NCBI GenBank assembly: GCA_016800925.1
Contig: JABCPU010000068.1
Coordinates: forward strand, 162,414 to 226,413
Direction of reading: 5' to 3'
Length of the DNA: 64,000 bases
DNA from: Suillus spraguei
Taxonomy: Eukaryota > Basidiomycota > Agaricomycetes > Boletales > Suillaceae
Positions 11,016 through 22,834 of this stretch are shown here, in pieces (positions within the stretch are counted from its first letter, which is position 1; every line of letters begins with the position of its first letter). A program made the position numbers and the translations under genes. The notes beneath the pieces were generated by a model. It was not told the origin of the DNA, ran no database searches, and worked only from the letters and a program-made list of their open reading frames with translations.

Positions 11016-13089
11016 ATGCGTAGCTCCACTCCGACTCAATTTCAGTCGTCGAGGGCATCGATTTCGAGTAGCACCACACGTTCTAATTCTGCAACCTTCG
11101 GCACTTTGATGCCAGAAGCTCGTCCGACGCCCTATCAACAACGTCCGTCATACCAATCCCCACGACCTGCACAATACGAGACTTCTCAGTACACGAAGCC
11201 AGCATATGAATATGGACGCCCTCCTGTCACAGGCCCATATGCGGCTCCAGTGCCAGCATTCGGCAGTGATTCGACCACGACCACCAGACACAAGAACAGC
11301 TGGCTTGATGAAGCCAGGGAAAGTACCGCTAATTTCAAGAAGAATGGCTCACCTGTTCCGCTTGTGTGGGTAAGAGTGACGTCGATCGAGGTTATAATGG
11401 TCGCTGACAGATCCCAAAGGTCTTAATCGAGGATAAAACCGTTCCACCGAACGCTGTCCCTTTTGGCGAAGACCGCAATGGACAGACGTTCTTCATTGCA
11501 CGTGCTTATTTGGAGGTAAGGTTTGCAATCATGGAATCCGGGCCAAAGATGCTCACGTTCGGCTGACAGGGAGGTCTCCGTGAGTGCTATTAACACGCAG
11601 TGCGAGCACTTCACATATCAACTGTTCAGATCTTGGAAAGGTTGGCTATCACACCTCAGGTGCTCTGATAAGCTACGTCGGCAAGGAGCACTTGGTATGT
11701 GTTCTAATTATTCTTGCACTCTTCTGTTTTCGGTTTTGACGGACTTCGCGCGGTATATCAGATTGCAAAATACGAGGTTTTAGTATGCGCATCTCAGCTT
11801 CGATGGGGTCTAGCATCTCAGGATGCGACGGGAAGTTTAACCCCGGGTACTGTCGTCCTCGCTCGTCAACAACAGCGGAGACAAGAGCTCAAACGTACTA
11901 CAAGCAATTTGTGGTCGCGCGAGACTCGAGAGTCCACATCGGTCGTTCAGACTACTACTACCCTTCAAACTACCCTCCACGTAGATGACATTCCTCGCTT
12001 TGCTCCATCTCTGATGATACAAGAGGAAGCACTGCGACGCGTGGCGTACGTGTTCATTGTTTTTCATTAAAAAATTCTGATCATGTTTGTGATAGTGAGT
12101 ACAAGACGGTTATCCTGATCGATGATTCCATATCTGTAAGGATGGCATATTCAAAGAGTTCGATACATGACCGCTTATGTTCTGTGTACCTAGATGACCG
12201 AAGGTGATTCTTGGAACCAAGTGCGAGAGGCTCTAGGTGGCATCGTCGACCTCGCCATACAATATGGATCCAAAGGGCTCGATCTCCACTTCATGCACCA
12301 CAATCAGTTTGCCGAAAACATGAGAGTATGGGAACCCGTTCGCAAGCCTTATTTTTAGCTAACGGTTTTGACTAGTCTCGATTCGAAGTTCAGAAACTTT
12401 TCGACCAGTTCAGTCCCAGTGGTATGTATCGTATTTGTTGAACTTTATCAGTCAATCATGCCCTTTACCCAGGCGAGGACACGCCAACGGGAGTGAGACT
12501 CGAACAGCTCATTGAGATGTACTTGCCACTCATCGAGCACCCGAACTCAACTCACGAACCGATTTCTGTCATTGTCATTACCGATGGAGCCGCTAGTAAG
12601 GTGGTATTTCTATACCTTGCTCATATAACTGACATGCGCGAACATCGCTGTAGCCGACAGTGACGACTTATTGCGATGCATCATTGAGGCCGCCAGTCGC
12701 CTTGACAAACAGCAGGTTCCTCTCCATAAATTCGGTATCCAATTTGTCCAGATTGGCACAGATCAAGATGCTGCAAAGGCGCTCCATATGTTGGACGACG
12801 AGCTTTCTGACCGTTACAAAATTCGGGTACGTCTTTTTGATGATTTCTTGCACTCTCACTTACGATTCTTCAGGACATCGTCGACACCACTCCCTTCGAC
12901 CCTGCTAATGGCGCGTTCAATACGGATTACATGATCAAGATCCTCATCGGAAGTCTGCACAAAGAACTTGACAATGGGACCGCTGAAGTGCTCTCACCAG
13001 AGAAGAAGCTACAAACCTCGGTGATGCCTGGTTATGACAGGCACCCATCTCCTGTTCCTAGATCTGCCTCTCCGCTTGTGAGCTTGTGA
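11016..13089 (+). CDS. DM9 (DUF3421) plus von Willebrand factor A domain protein, paralog B
   Basis: Eleven exons with the same phases as paralog A: 11016-11369, 11420-11515, 11570-11579, 11630-11694, 11762-12045, 12096-12135, 12194-12325, 12376-12421, 12473-12595, 12654-12826 and 12874-13089. They give 512 residues. The N-terminus is Pro/Ser/Tyr-rich and has one copy of the NSWLDEARE module. The DM9 domain (about 116-185) shows PPNAVPFGED, FFIARAYLE, GGLHLGK and YVGKEH. The vWFA domain (about 270-470) has D279-x-S281-x-S283 and ITDG (D380). It stands 975 bp after paralog A in the same direction. The C-terminus stops at SASPLVSL. The copy at 63401-63480 reads on for about 15 more residues, so B seems shortened by a late frame change. 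The role is inferred as for A. Confidence 0.85.
11570..11579 (+). other. 10-nt microexon of paralog B
   Basis: GGAGGTCTCC lies between a CTGACAG acceptor and a GTGAGT donor. It completes the Gly-Gly-Leu motif of the DM9 domain. Confidence 0.8.
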
Positions 13090-13175
13090 TTACTGGCATG
13101 CGCGCCAGACTCGGAGGGTATTGAAGGGATCTGATAAACATACCACACTTTACTATAGATTTAAAGTCTTAAATC

Positions 13176-13684
13176 TATTTACACTGTCGAACGAACGAAG
13201 GTTCTAGATACTGGTTTGTGCGTTTGTACGCATATGCAGGAATCAAATGCACTCCGCGGATCACCCGATCTGTATCGTCGAAGCTAACTTGAAAGCAGCC
13301 AGACTCGACATCTGGTGTCATTGGTGATAAAACCGATACAACGAAGGCGTTTGTTTTTGTTTGAGAAACCAGCCAGAAACGACACATCCCGTCCAAACTA
13401 GCACACAAAAAGAACATCCATACGCCTTGAGGTCGAAGGTGCGTTATCACCACCATAGTACCAAACATTCACATGAAATATGCGGATTAGTCGAGCATAC
13501 CAGTAAGAGCTAGTTCGGTAACCCAAGGTAAGATAGGCGACACTCTTATCCAGCACCTTATGTAATCACCAACCCTAACCCTAAAGACGGCAAAATCTTC
13601 GACTGAAAATTTTTGAGAGATGAGATCCAGACTTCGGAAACAAGTTTCTGATTAGTACATATAGTAACACCGTATACTGGTACA
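13176..13684. other. Intergenic stretch, no gene seen
   Basis: Sequence between paralog B and the DDE transposase gene. It holds a short telomere-like run (AACCCTAACCCTAAA near 13566-13580), too short to mean much. Confidence 0.5.
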
Positions 13685-15962
13685 TTAGGCCTTTCTTAGT
13701 GCCTCCTTGACTTCGAGAATCATAGAGGGAGGTAGAGTACGATGTCCGTGGTATTGGCGGTTAGCCCAAGCTGCCTCGCCACCAGTGAGACCTTGTACAT
13801 ACCCGGAAATGAAACGCGCAGACCGATTTGCATATCTGCGTTGTTAACAGTCATTAATAGCCATACAATAACAAGTAATGTAAATAAAAACCTTTGAATT
13901 TGAAGTAGCGGTACATCATTGAGGCATTCAATGACATTTCTCTCCATTGCATCCATATCACATGTGCGCTGACTTGTCCGGTATTGAAATTTTGCCACGC
14001 CCAGTATTGTTCAATGAAATTTAGTTCGCAGTGAAATTTTGGATAGAAATCGCAGATGTGGCCACGGAAAGTGATGCATTCTTCAAGGTGACATTTTTGC
14101 GAAGTAAAATCTGGCTGGGAAAATAATAACCGGCGGCAACAACAGTCTGTACGGTCGAGTTCGCACTTGAATCCCTCGCATTGTGCATTGAGTCCAGTTG
14201 CAGGCCAGAGATCCCGCTCTCGAATGATTGTTTCCATGCCTTTGAACCAACCAGGCACGGTTGGGTGGTTGTCACAATAATAAAATTCTTGCGATTGATT
14301 GTTGAATGTGCCATTCCGCATGCGTGGCCCATCTTTATGGTGCGTCCAGTTTTGGCGAGGCCGTTTGGGCATTTTTCGAGCTGACAGGGCATCCGGTGCT
14401 TGTTTTTGGTGGCTTGGTGCATTGTCAAACATGAACAAGCCTGTTGCAAAGCCATTGGTTTTGTCCTTGAAGATATCAATTGAGTGCTCCACTTGTTTGA
14501 GCAGATCTAATGCGGAGAAGTACCCATCCCGATTTTTTCCCGCCTTGAAAACAATTTGTGCCTCACTAAATTTAATTGTCAACATTATTTCACGCAGTGC
14601 TGTGAAGTGCGATACTCACTCATTACCATGCTGCAACCGGCCCCATTCTGATGTCAACATATCTGAAATCATTAATGATGGTCCTTCGCCCTTGGGTTGA
14701 GGAGTGGCCTTCTCACTTGAGTAAGACCACCCTGTTTTGCAACGGTCATTGGCATAAAAAGTTGATTCGTCATGCGTGACAAGAATGAGACGGAATCGGT
14801 TTGGGCAACAGGGAAGCCCTTTGGTGTGTACTGAATATTGCCGTCATTATCATAGATAAACATTCTCTTCTCGTACTCTTGCCATCGTTGAATGAACTGA
14901 TTGCGATACTCGACAACATCAGGACGTTCATGGCCATCAATGTACATGCCATTCCGCTTTCGTCCATAACGCCAATCAAGTTTGCACAGCCACCGCTGCG
15001 CTGTCCGCTTTGAAATTACCTTGGCCTTTGCACCCAGCCTTTCCTGTACGTTTGGTGTGGCAACATAGTCCACAATATCTTGAGCTCGGATGTGGCCCTC
15101 TTTTTGCTGGACTTCTGACAGGTAAAGTTGAATTTCTTGTGCGAAATCTTCATCCTCAAGAATCGATGAGTGGTATTGACCATACTGATGGAAAGGGAGC
15201 TTTCCATTATGGAGAAACTGATGAATCCAGGTGCATATATTGTGTGCATGATTAATTCCTTGACCTCGCGATTTTGAGACCACAAGAGATGCTTCACGCC
15301 AACCATATGATAGCTCAGGATCAAGGTAGAGATTCAGGGTCCCAAGCATTGCTGTGATGTGAGATCGGAATATCACGTCAAGCTTCTTGTCTTTGCTGTT
15401 CACTGTGATTTTTGCTCGAGCATGACGTAAGGCAGGGAAGTCTTTGTAATTGAGAGCATTGAGAACTGAGTCTGTGAAGGTCTCTGGACTGTCATCAGAA
15501 GGTGGCCGTCCATTCCAGATGTCTTCCAACATTTTGTGAATTTGTTCCTGGGCCTCCTTTTCACTGGATAATATTTCAACAGGTGATGATCGAGATAAGT
15601 CCATTCTCATGGAATCTCCAGATGAATCTGATGCTGATTTGGAAGATTCTTCTTCCTCTTCTTGATTAGGGGTTGGCTATTTTTTAAATAATTTACCCAT
15701 GCACAACAGTGATAAGCCATAACATCAGAGCTCACCTCATATGGAGATCCAGTGTCTTCAGATTAGACATTCTCAACTTCTCGCTTCTTTGTCATCCATC
15801 TATTGATGAAAGTTTGATTTGTTCCTGCAATCCTTCTCCTTTTCAGAGCATAATATTGTAGAGTTTGAGTTGAGTTTCCAGTGTAATGCTTTGACCTTTT
15901 GGCATCTTTTGGCCTCTGTCTTTCTCCCTCAGCAGCAGCATTCTGTGCTTGAAAGAGGGTTT
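13685..15962 (-). pseudogene. DDE transposase (IS630/Tc1-mariner-like fungal family), disrupted
   Basis: Minus-strand coding blocks run from the acceptor at 15962 to the stop at 13685-13687. In order they show KRSKHYTGNSTQT, a basic helix region, TAQRWLCKLDWRYGRKRNGM, MYIDGHERPDVVEYR, VTHDES (first acidic residue), GKNRDGYFSA, FDNAPSHQK (second Asp), WTHHKDGPRMRNG, GLNAQCEGFKC, HICDFYPK, ELNFIEQYW (Glu) and WANRQYHGHRTLPPS. DNxPxH and LNxIExxW are the DDE signatures of the IS630/Tc1 group. Introns near 14630-14550 and 13890-13835 are GT-AG. Defects: an in-frame TAA at 15763-15765, a one-base change at the T3 run (plus strand) 14800-14802, and one at the C3 run 14000-14002. The 5' end is cut by chromovirus A2. 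Terminal inverted repeats were not found. Confidence 0.8.
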
Positions 15963-15973
15963 CTGAGAATATG

Positions 15974-16169
15974 TGTTACAATCGTATGTGCCCCTATTCA
16001 TTTTCCTCTCGTCTTTACTTTGTATATTACGTAACATGATTCTGACTCATATGCTCAATGCATCTGTACTATAGTCGCCTTCCTTCTTTGGATATGCACT
16101 TACATTCTCACATCTCTCTTGGTCTGTGTGCACATATTGGCTTATTTAAGCACATTGTATTATGCTTGT
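15974..16169 (+). repeat. 5' LTR of A2, truncated
   Basis: First 196 bp of the family A LTR (TGTTACAATCG start, TTATTTAAG TATA-like box). It is cut just upstream of the expected transcript start, where solo LTR U1 begins. Confidence 0.85.
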
Positions 16170-17481
16170 TGTTACGACCATGCAAAACCGGAGATTAGTA
16201 AGAAATCCTGATCTTACATGGGGTTGTACCGGAGGGTTGTAAAGTCAAAGGGGCTTGGCCTCAGCTTGTGCGCTGTGCCCCTTACCCGAGTATGTGCTCT
16301 TAATTTTGGATGAAGTCCAAGGGAGAGTTCTGGTGAAGTCCAGATGGAGAGTCCGGATGAACTCTAAGGCAGGATAGCTCGACAGAGCTCCAATGGACTT
16401 CCGGATGAGCGCGGGAATGCGCCGGAACTATTTCCGGAAGGTAGGGAGTAATGGTAACCACTACTGGAACAAGTTCCAAGTAGAATGGATGAAAGATGGA
16501 CTGCTGGACAAAGTCCAGGGCAGGATAGGAGCAGAGCTCTGGAGGGAAAGATGATCCATAGATGTCAGAGGATAGGATAGGATGGATACGGAGGACTAGG
16601 GGTCCGAAGGTCTGGAGAGCGGAGGAGCGGATGATTGGATGATTGGATGAGCATAGCTCTGTGGATCTTAGAGGAAGTGTTGGCTACTAGAGAGGAGTAG
16701 GTCTGGATATGGTATAGAGATAGTATAGACTACTCTGGACAAGGTCTGGAATAGAAACAGACAGTATAAGACTACCAAAGGTAGAGTCGGAGGTGAAACA
16801 GATGATAGACAGAGATGGACGAAGCCAAAAAAGATTATAGAACATAGGATCAAAGCTCCGGCCTAGGGAGTGATCCCATAGGCCTGAGTTGGAAGCTTAC
16901 AAGGGCTGGAGCCCAAGTGCAAGAATGGAAATGGAGTTATATAGACATGATAACAGGATACAGAGTAATCAAAGGAATATACAGAAGTAGGAACAATGAA
17001 TCAGACTAAGGTCTGCAGGAGTTGTACTACAAGTTTATATACTGTAGGAGCATGCCAGAAGGTAAGTATGAATAGTCTGAGGCTATGTCAGAAACACATT
17101 AGTAAGTACAGCGGGACATAAGGCTATGAACTCAGAGATGAAGCTTGTACGAAATACTTATCAAGATGGAGGCAGAGATCACTGAGAGCTGGAAGCACAG
17201 AGATACCCAAAAGCCAGAGACACAGGTATGTTCTAAAAGGGGTAATGTGCAGGTGCACGGGAATAGTTCGGATATGAACTTGGATCGGATATGGACACGG
17301 ATCGGATATGGATCGGATATGGACATGGATCAGATATGGACATGGATGGATATGGATTGGAGTGGATGGGTGGATCGGATATGTGAACTGGATTGGATGA
17401 GTGGATTGGATATGTGTAGATTGGGTGTCTGGATGTCCATGGATTGGATCTGATCTAGACCTAAATGTACGGTATATGACA
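16170..17481 (-). repeat. Solo LTR of family U (copy U1), mismatched flanks
   Basis: On the minus strand it runs TGTCATATACC to GGTCGTAACA, about 1.31 kb, with a TATATAAAC box in the middle. It is closely similar to U2 (23824-25558) but carries only about one unit of the 8-bp GGAGGAGC repeat. The left flank is a family A LTR (CTTGT) and the right flank is A1 pol (GATTC). The flanks do not match, so this copy is probably the product of recombination between two insertions. Confidence 0.8.
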
Positions 17482-19435
17482 GATTCCTTTGGTTTTGGCG
17501 GTGTCCATAGCCACTTGTCCAGGACAAATTATCATTCCGAGGTACTCCACTTCTTCTGCATCAAAGGTACATTTTTCCGGTTTCAGGAATAAGTGTTCGT
17601 TTCGTATTTTCATCAAAACTCATCTAGTCCGTTTGCGGTGTTCTGCCATTGTTGTAGAGAAGATCAGGATATCGTCCATATAAATAACCATCCATCCTTC
17701 GTTGATTTCTTGCTGGAAGGTATGATTCATATACACTTGGAAGGTTGCCGGGGAATTGCAAAGGCCGAAGAACATGATGTTTGGTTCAAAGAGGCTGAAT
17801 TCCGTAGTAAATGCTGCTTTCCAGCAATCATCAGGATGAATGCGAATATTATTGTGACCGGACCAGATATCCATTTTCGTAAAGAATTGTGCATTGTGAA
17901 GGCGTGCGACAAGAGAAATAGGGAGTGGAAGCGGATAAGCGTTCTTGACCGTCCAATCATTGATGTAGTGGTAATCTTGACAGGGACACAATTCCCCACT
18001 CTTCTTTCCTACAAAGAAGAAGCCACTAGCTTGAGGTGACTTTGATTCCGAGATGAAGCCTTTTGCAATGTTTTCATCAATGAACATTTTAATGGCAGCG
18101 CGTTCTTTTTCTGACAATGGGTAAACCTTAGATGTACGAGGGATAAAACCAGGTTTGGTATTGATGCGATGATCAATGCCAGGGCGTTCAGGGGGTAGTT
18201 TGTTCAGACCATCTTTAGCAAAGACATCCGCAAAGTCATGCAAGTATTCCGGGACCAATTCTTCGAAGGATTTCTTTTTCTTTTCCTTCTCATCCATAGC
18301 GAATTCCTGAGCTTTATTACTGTATTTCGGAGGGGGAAGGGATATCGAGGAATAGTTAGGGAGTTGTTCGAGTCGAGAAGTTCCATCACGTGTGAGGGGT
18401 GTATCCATGGATACTTCATCAATGATTCTCATATTGATTCCATCGGCGTCATATTCCACAAGGAATTCTCCATCTCCAAGCTCGTAAGAAGAAATTTCGT
18501 GTACTTCCAGTGCGTGCCAAACATCCTCCATCGTATTAAATTGTTTGTCATCTTCGGTAGGTATCATGGACGTCATAGATTCATCCTGATCTGGAATTTC
18601 TTCAATGGACGGGGTGAACAACTTGGGTGGTATGAAGTATTTGGTTAACTTTGGAATATTATGAGCTCGTCCTCTGAGATCGTCGTCAGGTTTCTGCTTT
18701 CCTTGTCATTGCTCTTCAACTGGTCGTTGTTCAATGGGTTGCGATGGGGATGGTTGAGACTCTGGTTCTGACTCGTTCTTTCGTTTCTCTACTTGAGGAA
18801 TGGGCAATGGGGAACACTGTGGTAGTTTTACTTGTGGAGGGGTGTTGTCGATTATGAATTCATCAGGGATGTTAATGGAAGTTTCGGAAGTTTCGAATTT
18901 TGCCATTTCTTAGTGTGGCAAGGGAAAGCAGAGGGTAGCCCATTCTTCTTCCGATCTGTGTCTAAATCGAGTTCAATTTCATCAGACTTCATTGTTCGTG
19001 GTAGAACAAGTGTTTTGGCAGCCCAATCTATACTTGGGTTCATGGCGTGTAACCACGGAATCCCCAGAAGGATTTGATCTCTTTGTCCAAGTTTAGTGAT
19101 GTTGAACTTTCCATACATGGTTCGTTCATCAATTTTTACCACTAGGAGACAGTAATGCATGATCGGCCCTCCTTTAATAAGGGTTCCATCCGCCATGGTA
19201 ACTCGAAACAGCGTTTTCAGTTTTCGGCGTGTGATTTGATGGAGTTTCACAAACTCCTCAGAAATGAACGTTCCTGCTGCGCCAGAGTCAATGATGGCAG
19301 TAGTGCCGATGGATTTTAAGCAAGTACGCAAATGAAGGGTGATAGGGATACGAAGCTCTTTTCTTTCACCTACAGCACGTACAAGTCTTAGTAATACACT
19401 TGGAGAAACATATGTCAAATCTTTGTTTCTCCATG
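17482..19435 (-). pseudogene. A1 pol fragment: protease and reverse transcriptase
   Basis: Protease at 19418-18852 has the active-site motif DSGAAGTF. A Pro/Glu-rich linker follows, then reverse transcriptase with [63 protein letters not shown] and the catalytic YMDD. The reading frame shifts near 18860, a TGA breaks it near 18710, and the sequence ends inside the region just before RNase H. pol starts in the -1 frame relative to gag. Confidence 0.85.
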
Positions 19436-20284
19436 TTAAAAATCCTCTACAATTCGTCTCACTGATTCGTCTTCTTCGTCTTGAATTTCTTTGACTTCTG
19501 CTTGATGGAGTGGAGTCTTCTTCTTCCTTTCAGGACAGTTACCAATGCGATGCCCTGTCTTCCTGCATCCAAAACATTGTCCTTTTTTCATGCACTTGGA
19601 TCTTTCCATATCAGAGATTCGATCCACAACCATTGTGTTTGAATTGTGATTGGGTGTGTAACGTGCATTTCCATAGTTCTTCTTCTTCTGCGGAGCATGG
19701 TGTGCTTGCAATGCCAAAAGGCGTTGATGGGAGTTATCGATAGAGACGCATTGTGATACAACATTGCAGAATACCTCTGAGACGTCGCCTGGCGCAAAGA
19801 GTTTGGTTAGGATACCTAGGTTAAGACCGTCCTGGAAGAACTGGATCTTTGTTGTGTCATTGGTGATATGAGCCTTAGCTGCAAGCACCTCGAAGTCAGC
19901 AATATAAGTTTGGAGATCGCCGCTTCCTTGCTTGAGGTCTCTGAGCTTTGTTAATGCGGTTCCTACCGAATCTACTGGTTGAAAGGCTTCGTTGAAACTC
20001 TTCATAAAATCTGCCAACGTCCCATAACCGACTTTTTGTCCAGAAGTGTCAACTGATTGGGCGTGAACGAGAAATTGCTCTTTCCAGGATTTGGCATTCT
20101 TTTCTGTCATGAAGGACGTAATGAAAATGATCTTCTGTTTGTCGGTGATATAGAACTTTTCATTGATGTCAAAGTACAGGTTGCATGATAGAATGAATTC
20201 CAGGGAATTGTCGTGATTTCCATCAAAAGCGGTTGGAAGACCGATTTTATATTCAAAATCTTTGGTAGTAGCTGTAGTAGTCAT
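19436..20284 (-). CDS. A1 gag (capsid plus CCHC zinc knuckle)
   Basis: An open frame of about 282 residues from the ATG at 20284, which aligns with the gag start of A3 (the frame is open further upstream to 20377). It contains DFEYKIGLPTAFDGN, FITSFMTEKNAKSWKEQF, GTLADFMKSFNEAFQP and LRDLKQGSGDLQTYIADFE. At the C-terminus is a zinc knuckle C-x2-C-x4-H-x4-C (CFGCRKTGHRIGNC). Gag assembles the particle and binds RNA. The frame is intact although the element is truncated. Confidence 0.85.
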   Translation of the reverse strand: MTTTATTKDFEYKIGLPTAFDGNHDNSLEFILSCNLYFDINEKFYITDKQKIIFITSFMTEKNAKSWKEQFLVHAQSVDTSGQKVGYGTLADFMKSFNEAFQPVDSVGTALTKLRDLKQGSGDLQTYIADFEVLAAKAHITNDTTKIQFFQDGLNLGILTKLFAPGDVSEVFCNVVSQCVSIDNSHQRLLALQAHHAPQKKKNYGNARYTPNHNSNTMVVDRISDMERSKCMKKGQCFGCRKTGHRIGNCPERKKKTPLHQAEVKEIQDEEDESVRRIVEDF

Positions 20285-20417
20285 AATGGTGAATCGTCTA
20301 GGGAGTTGTGCTTTCTCAGTGCCTACACATGTGGTCTTGCTGTCCGTTAGGGCTTTATCAGGTTTCAGGAGGGTCAAAGACTGAGTAGTCTGTGATCAGG
20401 TTTGGACTTTAATCTTT

Positions 20418-20895
20418 TGTTACAAACTGGGGTGGTGTCACCAGCGACAGTGAGAAGACACAGATGGTCTGCTGGGAAGTTCTACAATGTCCAGAAGAGG
20501 ACAAGGTAAGAGTACAAGGAACGTGTTCTGAGTACTATCAAGAGCTCAGCCTCGAAGACTAGGCTCAGAGGTTCTACAAGAATAGAGACTAAGGCTAAGG
20601 AGTGCTTAGACTTAGAGATGATTCAAGACGACTTAGGTTGGAGACCTAAGTGAAGGATAGCAATATCCAGGTAAAACCCAGTAAGATTAAAGTAAAGTAT
20701 ACAAGCATAATACAATGTGCTTAAATAAGCCAATATGTGCGCACGGACCAAGAGAGACGTGAGAACGTAAGTGCGTATCCAAAGAAGGAAGGCTACTATA
20801 GTACAGATGCGTTGAGCATATGAGTCAGAGTCATGTTATGTAATATATAAAATAAAGGAGACGGAAAATGAATAGGGGCACATACAATTGTAACA
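20418..20895 (-). repeat. 5' LTR of A1
   Basis: A 478-bp family A LTR in minus orientation, TGTTACAATTG at 20895 to GTAACA at 20418. The transcript-start motif ACTTTAATCTT (minus strand) is at 20693-20683. The complementary priming site lies just inside the element at 20416-20406, one base beyond the LTR. Confidence 0.9.
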
Positions 20896-22063
20896 GGTTA
20901 CATGCCATGAACCCAAGTATAGATTGGGCTGCTGAAACACTCACCCTCCCACGAATGACAAAGTCTGATGAAATCAAACAAGACATGGATACAGACCGGA
21001 AGAAGAACAGACTACCTTCTGCTTTCCCTTACCACATCAAGAAATGGCAAAATTTGAAACTTCCGAAACTTGTCGTTGCTCCTACCATTGACATCCCTGA
21101 CAAACTCATGATCGACGAAACTTCTCCACGAGTAAAAATACTGCCGCGTCCCCCATCACCTATTCCTCGTGTAGAAAAATGAAAGAATGAGTCAGAACCA
21201 GAATCTCGACCACCGCCATCAAAACCCGTTGAACAACGACCAATTGAGGAACAACAACAAGGAAAGCAGAAAACTGAAGAAGATCTCAAAGGACGAGCTC
21301 ATAACATTCCAAAGTTAACCAAATACTTCATACCACCCAAATCATTGATTCCTTCCACTTCTATCGAAGTAATTCCTGATCAAGATGAACCCATGATGTC
21401 TACTATGCCCACCGAAGAAGATGAGCAATTCAATACTATGCATGATGTATGGAGTGCCCCTGAAGTACGAGAAGTATCATCCTATGAACTTGGAGAAAGA
21501 GAATTCCTGGTCGAATATGACATTGATGGAAGTTACATGAGAATCATCGACGAAGTATCCATGGATACTCCCCTTACTCATGATGGAACTTCCCAATTTG
21601 AACAACTCCCGAATTACTCCACCATCTCTCATCCTCTGCCAAAATATAGTAATAAGGCACAAGAATTTGCAACTGACGAAAAAGAGAAGAAAAAGAAATC
21701 ATTTGAAGAATGCGTGCCATCCTACCTCCATGACTTCACTGATGTCTTTGCTAAAGATGGACTTAACAAACTTCCTCCAGAACAACCTGGTATTGACCAC
21801 CACATCGATCCCAAACCCAGTTTTATTCCCAGAATGTCTAAGGTTTACCCGCTGTCAGAGAAGGAATGAACTTTGGTAAAAGCATTCATTGATGAAAACG
21901 TTGCTAAGAGGTTCATTTCTGAATCAAAATCACCCCAAGCTAGTGGATTCTTCTTTGTTGGAAAAAAGAGCAGAGAACTCCGTCCTTGCCAGGACTATCG
22001 TTACATCAATGATTGGACAGTCAAAAATGCTTATCCACTTCCTTTACCGGTATCTCTTGTGGC

Positions 22064-22834
22064 TGTCATATACCATACTTCTGATCCCAGATCCACCCAT
22101 ATCCGATCAGATCCGATCGATTCTATTTCCGTCCGGTCCACAGATCCTGTCCGGATCGCTCATTCAAATGTGCTTGCTTCTCACACTCTATCTCCCTTGT
22201 GTATAACTGCGCCTATCTCCTTTTGTCACTCATCCTGGTTTCTGGTACTCCGGCTGTGTATAATTCCTTCCTGTGTCACTGATCCGTTACCTGTGTTTCA
22301 TTTCCGATTCGTGCTTACTGATCCGCTGCGCATTAACTAATAGACTTCCATTACACTTCGTACATAGCCCTCGGTCCCGGACTCGTTGATTATCCATCTT
22401 AGATATTTACCGTATATAAACCACTTGTAGATCTCCGTAGAACCTTAGTTTGAATATCATCTTAGATTCTGCTCATTCCACTTCCTTCAGACTTGAGTCA
22501 CTTTCCACTCAAAGTCATCTTCTGAGACTTGGGATTGATTCCTATAGTCTATATCTCCGACTCTATCTTCGGATAGTCTACCTCTGTCAGTTTCTAGTTA
22601 GGAATCTGTTCCGAAGCTAGCCTTAGTCCTATTTCCATCCCCGCACTCCAGATAACCTTCGGACGTACCATATCTGATACCTTCGGACGTCTGGATCCAC
22701 TACACAACTCCTTCCGGATCTTTGGACATATATCTCCTCTCTGAAATAAGGGGCATTACTCGGACAAGGGGCACAGTGCACGAACTGAGGCCAAAGCCCT
22801 TCAGATCTTTCACCCCTTGAGTATGGTCTTAACA
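22064..22834 (+). repeat. Short-form family U solo LTR in A2 pol
   Basis: 771 bp, TGTCATATACC to CTTAACA, flanked by the perfect duplication GTGGC (22059-22063 and 22835-22839). It interrupts the reverse transcriptase between LVA and the following Trp-Leu. It contains a GTATATAAACC box near 22412. The last 100 bp are clearly related to the long U copies (the GGCCTCAG...GTGCCCCTT block). Confidence 0.9.

Larger units (their letters stand above)
10409..13175 (+). repeat. Segmental duplication, left copy (contains paralog B)
   Basis: This block of about 2.75 kb is closely similar, in direct orientation, to 60738-63515. Exons, introns, about 600 bp of upstream sequence and about 80 bp of downstream sequence all match. 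The similarity fades to the left near CATTGAGGCGAAGGC and to the right after the ATAGATTTAAAGTC motif. The two copies are separated by about 47.5 kb that is nearly all mobile elements. Confidence 0.85.
17482..20895 (-). mobile_element. Ty3/Gypsy chromovirus copy A1, 3'-truncated, nested in A2
   Basis: Read on the minus strand: 5' LTR 20895-20418, priming site 20416-20406, gag 20284-19436, then protease and reverse transcriptase down to 17482, where family U sequence begins. RNase H, integrase, the extra ORF and the 3' LTR are missing. The outer end of the LTR abuts the protease region of A2, so A1 inserted into A2 in the opposite direction and later lost its distal half. Confidence 0.85.

Noticed and set aside
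13566..13580. Telomere-like AACCCTAACCCTAAA
   Set aside because: Only about two units; could be chance, and nothing nearby suggests a chromosome end.
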